Assembly (NCBI GenBank): GCA_009823395.1
Contig: CM020510.1
Span: 14,991,773-15,055,772 of the forward strand
Length of the DNA: 64,000 nt
Reading direction: 5' to 3'
Source: Thamnaconus septentrionalis
Taxonomy: Eukaryota > Chordata > Actinopteri > Tetraodontiformes > Monacanthidae
Shown: positions 60,001 through 64,000 of the stretch, in pieces
How positions within the stretch are numbered: position 1 is the first letter of the stretch
How the letters are laid out: every line of letters begins with the position of its first letter
The notes under the pieces: generated by a model
Database searches by the model: none
What the model was told of the DNA's origin: nothing
Seen by the model: the letters and a program-made list of their open reading frames with translations, nothing else
Program-made: the position numbers and the translations under genes

Positions 60001-61688
60001 AACCTTGGAGTAGAACAAGGTAACCTGCAGTGACTGAGGTTGATGTGGAACAGGTGTGCTGATGATGGAGGCAGCTGCAGCTGCACAGACCCCAGGAGAC
60101 AGAAGGGAGCCATGCCCACCCGGGGAAAAACAAAGGAAAGACGCAAAAATGAAAGCACGACAGACCTGTTTTCCTCATTTTCGTCCTGTTAATTGTGGTG
60201 CTTTGTTGTAAATTGCATATGTTTGGGCTACAAGAAGGGCAAGATGGCGTCACAAAGGGCTGACTTATTTTACATTTCGCGCCACTTGTGCATTTAATGT
60301 GCGTGGTTAGTTATAGTTAGAGTTGGCCTAAGGAAGTCTGATGTTGAGCTTCGGTTTTATTTTGGCGTTTTTCCCCTCGTAAAAGTGGCATCAGTGCTGC
60401 GGCAAGTTTTGCTCTTTTTCTGCCTTGTTGTGGGCAGACGCGACTGCTCATTCCTCCGTTCCTCACTGGGTTGCCAGGTTCATCCACCAGTCGCAACAGT
60501 CAGTCTGTGGTGACTCAGTTGGTGTTTGTCCTCTTCGGTTTCTAGTCAGTCGGAGCGGCCAGATAATCTGCCACTTAGCACTGTCTGTTCACTGCTAAAT
60601 TGCGTTCTTCAGCTCTTGAAGCAGATGCCCAGCACTTGATGTCTATTTCTTTTTCTCGGGCTTTTGTTAAGTCCAGATTGTGTGAGAATGGGTTCTGTCA
60701 GAGGAGCCGAGGGCCCTGCCAGGCCAGCTCATGGGACGCTTGGCAAGATTGAGCTCTGGTGGATGCTGGCGGTTTCCCCAGCGTTGAATTAGAGGCAAAT
60801 TTGACAGGTTTTGAATTTACTCTAAAGGCTAATTTATAAATCTGCCTTTTCTCCATTAAATCCCATGTCCCTTGCTCATTTTTAAGAAATGAAAATATCT
60901 GGCATTCTGATTCAAAAATGTTGGATATTTGTTGGTCATCAAAGTACGAAATGCATTTCATTTCTGCGGTTGTTTTCCATTCACAAATTCATGACACAAT
61001 GTGATAGAATTTGTTAGGTTTGCTCATAGATATTTAGGTATGCGTGTAGGCCGGCTAATAGTGCCAGTAACCTTGGCTGCACAGCTGACTGTACCACAGC
61101 AACCGCATTAAGTCATATTGAAGCAGCAGGTACTCGGAAAAAAATTAAAGAAAAAAAAACGACATCTTTTCGGTCTTCTTCCTGTTCTAAAATAAATTCT
61201 GCACTTTGTCCTCTGCGATGACACAGCAACACCAAATATAGCCTCAGCTTTACTGCCGTACAGTATGACCTGACTTGAACGCCAGTAAACTTCGGTTAAT
61301 GGCTCAGGACTGCCGTGACTCCTCAGCTGATTCCTGTGAGGTCGCCGAGAGTTGCTGATATACTGCCAGAACATGAAGTGGAGAAGCAATTAGCTGCACA
61401 CTGCAAATTTACATTTACTTAATTATCAAGATTTATAAGGCTAACGGCACATGGTGGTGGTGGTGGGAGAAAAAAAACCCAGCCCAGTGACGCTTAATGG
61501 TAATTCTTCCAGCACTTAGCTAATATATTCACTGTAATATCGCTGCCTCTTTTTCAGGCGTGAAGCTGAGGTTCGAGCCGCCTATTCCGATTTAATCACC
61601 CTGAGATGAAATATTTTTGCATTCCACGTACGTGGCGAGCCCCGTCTACTGTATGTAGAAGTAGCCGACTGTAATATTAGCTTCCTTT
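57011..61688. other. noncoding, no convincing gene
   Basis: An A-run at 57049-57064 follows the SINE. Two adjacent frames (57147-57431 and the frame ending 57829) look somewhat protein-like, and the first is crossed by CAG|GTATGT at 57375, a good splice donor. I do not recognise a family and treat them as chance. Also present are a TAG-like microsatellite at 59100-59127, overlapping CAGCTG E-boxes at 60071-60084, T- and A-runs around 59790-59910, and a GGT run near 61453. Confidence 0.45.
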
Positions 61689-62321
61689 ATGAAGGGCAGA
61701 AAGGCGGCTCCCTCGCTGCAGCTTTGTTTACCGCGCTCCCGTCTTGACCTTTCCAATATGACGGCGCGGTGTGCGCACGCGGCGGCGGCGTGCGCGGCTC
61801 CGATGCCGTCAAAGCAGCCGGCGCATACATTACAAACGAACCGCTGGCCCTCTAGCCCACTTTCCTTTCACAGTCGTAAGTGGTTACTTCAGATAGAAAT
61901 AGAGCTAATTTTAGAGTCAAATTGCGTCACTGTGGCAGAGTCGCTCTTATTGAAGTTTGAATGGGCTCCGTTACGATACTGTATCCATCCACCTTCAGAT
62001 CTTTCTTTTTTTTCATCTTGGACTCCAGCAGAGTGGCCTTGCATCATGAATCATTTACATATACATAAACCTCCATGGATTTCCAGAAAGGGGCATTATT
62101 TACAGCCGCCTGTGAAGATGTTTTCAGCTTCAAGCTTGATTGTCTTTGGACAAAACTTGGAAGGGGACAAAAACAAGAGTCAAAAAGTCAAGGTCAACAC
62201 TGAGCCGGAAGTGTCGTTGCAACTGTCAGCGAGAGGTCACGGGTGTGACATCACAAAGGGCAGTTTCCCCACAACCTTGTGTTTTAGCTCACTCGCTCTG
62301 AATATGAGTGAGCCAATTTAA
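61689..62321 (+). other. longest open frame in the window (210 codons), probably not a gene
   Basis: It opens with ATG in weak context (T at -3). The translation has no signal peptide, membrane segment or domain I recognise. It is rich in Ser, Pro, Leu and Lys in no ordered pattern and includes an Ala/Cys-rich stretch from GCGGCGGCG sequence near residues 27-36. There is no polyadenylation signal close behind it. At this length roughly a fraction of one such frame is expected by chance in 64 kb read six ways. The underlying DNA (61860-62140, with CATGAATCATTTACATATAC) looks more like a noncoding regulatory block. Alternatives are a lineage-specific gene or a long exon of a noncoding RNA. Confidence 0.12.
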
Positions 62322-62693
62322 GAAGTAAATAATAGACTTCTTATCTCTGACGCTAGAGGAAACTCTCCTCGAGTCAACATTGATTAATGTGGGACCTTTA
62401 AAGGAAACAGTGAGACCTCTGTGCCAATATTGCCCGAGAATGTGTGCTTATGAAAAAAAAAAAAAAAAAAAAAAAAATAGCATTGAAGCGCTGCGAGTTG
62501 TGCACAAGTGGCTGAAGCTGAAACTGCCGTATCGTTTCTCTGCTAGCGAATAATCCGAAGTCGCTGCCAAATTACAAAGAAGGTAGTTACAAGTCTCTCT
62601 CTCTCTCTCTCTCTCTAGCTCTCTCGCTCTCACACACACACACTCTGTTTGCCCTTGACTTTACATCTCGTTATCTTCAAGGAGAGTAGTGGA

Positions 62694-62720
62694 GGGGTGG
62701 AAGGGTGGCTGGAGGGGGGG
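62694..62720 (+). other. G-quadruplex-prone run
   Basis: G runs of 4, 3 and 7 within 27 bases. The last run can be split to give four tracts. Confidence 0.6.
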
Positions 62721-63026
62721 AATCATGTTTCATCATCCAGCCGTATAAACCGAGATGGAGCCCGACATCTTCTTCTGCAACGTCACTCGGTTTGGTGGAA
62801 GCCTTCTTCTCCTGCGTCAGGAGAGTTCAAGGGAGTGAGTCGTTACACAGCCGCGAAAACAAACAAACAAACAAACAAAAAAGCAACGGCTGCACGCCGT
62901 CAGCGTGGAGGGAAATGAAATAAACCACTTATCTATGGACGTCAGCGCCAGGGGCACTTTGCTTTATAAGGAGAGGGAGGGGATTGAGAGCACTTGTGGT
63001 GAGTGGTAGCATGAAGACAGACAGCA

Positions 63027-63051
63027 GGGGGGCTGGATGGGGGAGGAGGGG
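63027..63051 (+). other. G-quadruplex-prone run
   Basis: G runs of 6, 5 and 4 within 25 bases. The first can be split to give four tracts. Confidence 0.6.
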
Positions 63052-63429
63052 CAGTTTGCGCGGGCAGCCTCCGGAGGGTTGGGCTTTACAAAGCAGAGGA
63101 GGGAGGCAAAATAGCGACTGGGATTGGCAAGCGGCGATGGGACCCAAAAAAACAAAACAAAAAAAAAAAAAACCCGACGTCTCGAGAAAAAGAAATTCCG
63201 CAAGTCGTGATCCTCGCATGAAGGCGAGCGCTTCTCCAGAGCAGAGGAGAAATAATAATAACAACAGCGCTGCGTAAATTCCTTCAAAAATAGTGTTTTT
63301 CAAGGTTCTGACGATGGGACCGGGCGAAAAAAAATAAAATAAAAAGGTTCCCGCGGCTTTCGCATTGTGCTACCCGTCTGACTCACCAGGCTGCCGTAGT
63401 ATCTCCGACCACCAGGCAGGTTTCTTTAA

Positions 63430-63670
63430 TTACCCTGCGACTAGCGTTTCATCCAGCGGCGCCTCCTGCTTTGTAGCTCGGGGAGCGCTGGGAGGAGGCG
63501 GGGGGGGGGAGGAGGGGACAACAACGGCAGAATCAATTGAACGTTCGGCGTTGGGGAGAAGACGTGCGTATAATGGCGGCGGCAGACGAGTCGCAAACAG
63601 CGGCAGTCGCAACGGGACCAGCGGGACGTCACGACGAGGAGGCCTGCAGAATTGCTTTCAGGTTAACTCT
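63430..63670 (+). promoter_or_regulatory. CpG- and G-rich block, candidate promoter
   Basis: GC-rich sequence with frequent CpG (GCGGCGCC, GCTCGGGGAGCGC, ACGTTCGGCG, GCGGCGGCAGACGAG) and a four-run G-quadruplex motif (63480-63517) on the plus strand. It lies just upstream of an ATG in good context at 63573. The combination is typical of TATA-less vertebrate promoters. A CpG count was not run. Confidence 0.35.
63573..63661 (+). CDS. possible first coding exon of an unidentified gene
   Basis: ATG at 63573 has A at -3 and G at +4. It opens 29 codons beginning MAAADESQTAAV and ending with EEACRIAF, followed by CAG|GTTAAC, an acceptable splice donor after 63661. An Ala-rich start coded by GCG repeats is common in CpG-island first exons of vertebrate genes. 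Without splicing the frame closes at 63761. I do not recognise the protein and no second exon is visible in the remaining 340 bases. It may equally be noncoding CpG-island sequence. Confidence 0.18.
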
Positions 63671-64000
63671 TAATTCACAGAAGGGAACTGAGTCAATTCA
63701 ACGGACGGCGAGTGATCGCCTGCCGTCGCTGCGGGATTTGGCGAAATCACGCTCAGGGTGAATCGAAATGGGAAACTTAGGACAGCAACAGAAAATCAAG
63801 CAGAGACGAAATCAATTCAGTGGATTTTGATGGATGGATTTTTCTTTTCTTCCTCAACCTCATAGTGAAAAAATGAAGAAAAAAAAATACAGTAAGTTCC
63901 AAACCGGCCTCTTGGGAGGCAGTGTTGGAGGTCTTGGAGGTGATAAGCTGTGCCGAGCGCCGCCGCATTAATGAATTGACATTACACCAGGACGAGGCGC
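63671..64000. other. noncoding or intron start, no gene seen
   Basis: Mixed sequence with an A-run at 63880-63887 and GC-rich, CATTAATGAATTGACATTAC-containing sequence at the end. Nothing further can be supported. Confidence 0.45.

Larger units (their letters stand above)
62322..63429. other. noncoding, rich in low-complexity and G-run sequence
   Basis: A25 run at 62453-62477, (TC)n at 62594-62616, (CA)n at 62631-62642, (AAAC)n near 62859-62880, and G-quadruplex-prone runs at 62694-62720 and 63027-63051. A TATAA-like word lies at 62965. No coding exon is evident. Confidence 0.55.

Noticed and set aside
1..64000. CRISPR arrays, operons, insertion sequences, phage or plasmid features
   Set aside because: No regularly spaced repeats, dense genes or bacterial signals. 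The repeat content is that of a vertebrate nuclear genome.

Overview
The window reads as nuclear DNA of a ray-finned fish, most likely a percomorph-type teleost with a fairly compact, repeat-poor genome. The evidence is the repeat set. There are two near-identical full-length SINEs of the V-SINE type (tRNA-derived head, conserved body, 3' tail of ATGA/ATGG units). There is one further tRNA-derived SINE whose tail is typical of teleosts, a short hAT element with a perfect 8-bp target duplication, a decayed hAT transposase, and several short 3' ends of L2-like LINEs. Dinucleotide and other microsatellites are frequent, as usual in fish. No bacterial, organellar or viral gene content is seen.

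I recognise no intact protein-coding gene. Open frames are short, lie in all frames, lack splice structure, and many are low-complexity or antisense to SINEs. The longest (61689-62321, 210 codons) is about what chance allows in a window this size. The only place where a gene may begin is the right edge: a CpG- and G-rich block (63430-63670) holds an ATG in good Kozak context, followed by 29 codons and a GT donor. The rest looks like a gene desert or very large intron. AT-rich blocks with homeodomain, POU and other motifs alternate with CpG-rich patches (24880-25650, 40040-40210). This pattern is common around vertebrate developmental regulators, but the locus itself cannot be named from the sequence.

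Layout. 1-11 kb: LINE tail, SINE copy 1, Z-DNA-prone tracts, candidate conserved noncoding blocks, and a TG/CA palindrome. 11-24 kb: SINE copy 2 carrying an internal inverted duplication, a complete hAT MITE (13036-13500), an AT microsatellite, and a nested transposon relic (20224-21540) containing a broken BED-finger hAT transposase. 24-34 kb: CpG-rich block, purine tract, G-quadruplex and CTCF-like motifs, and a LINE tail. 34-43 kb: a pair of about 85-bp direct repeats 1.5 kb apart, G-rich sequence, CpG patch, and unusual perfect hairpins. 43-51 kb: octamer palindrome, then AT-rich sequence without genes. 51-57 kb: a second SINE family, compound microsatellite, and a decayed LINE and V-SINE on the minus strand. 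57-64 kb: noncoding sequence rising into the GC-rich, G-quadruplex-rich right end.

No new biological system is evident. The more interesting items are the nested transposon with a templated inverted repeat, the SINE with an inverted copy of its own B box, the duplicated 85-bp block, the perfect hairpins, the overlapping inverted octamers, and the possible first exon at the right edge.
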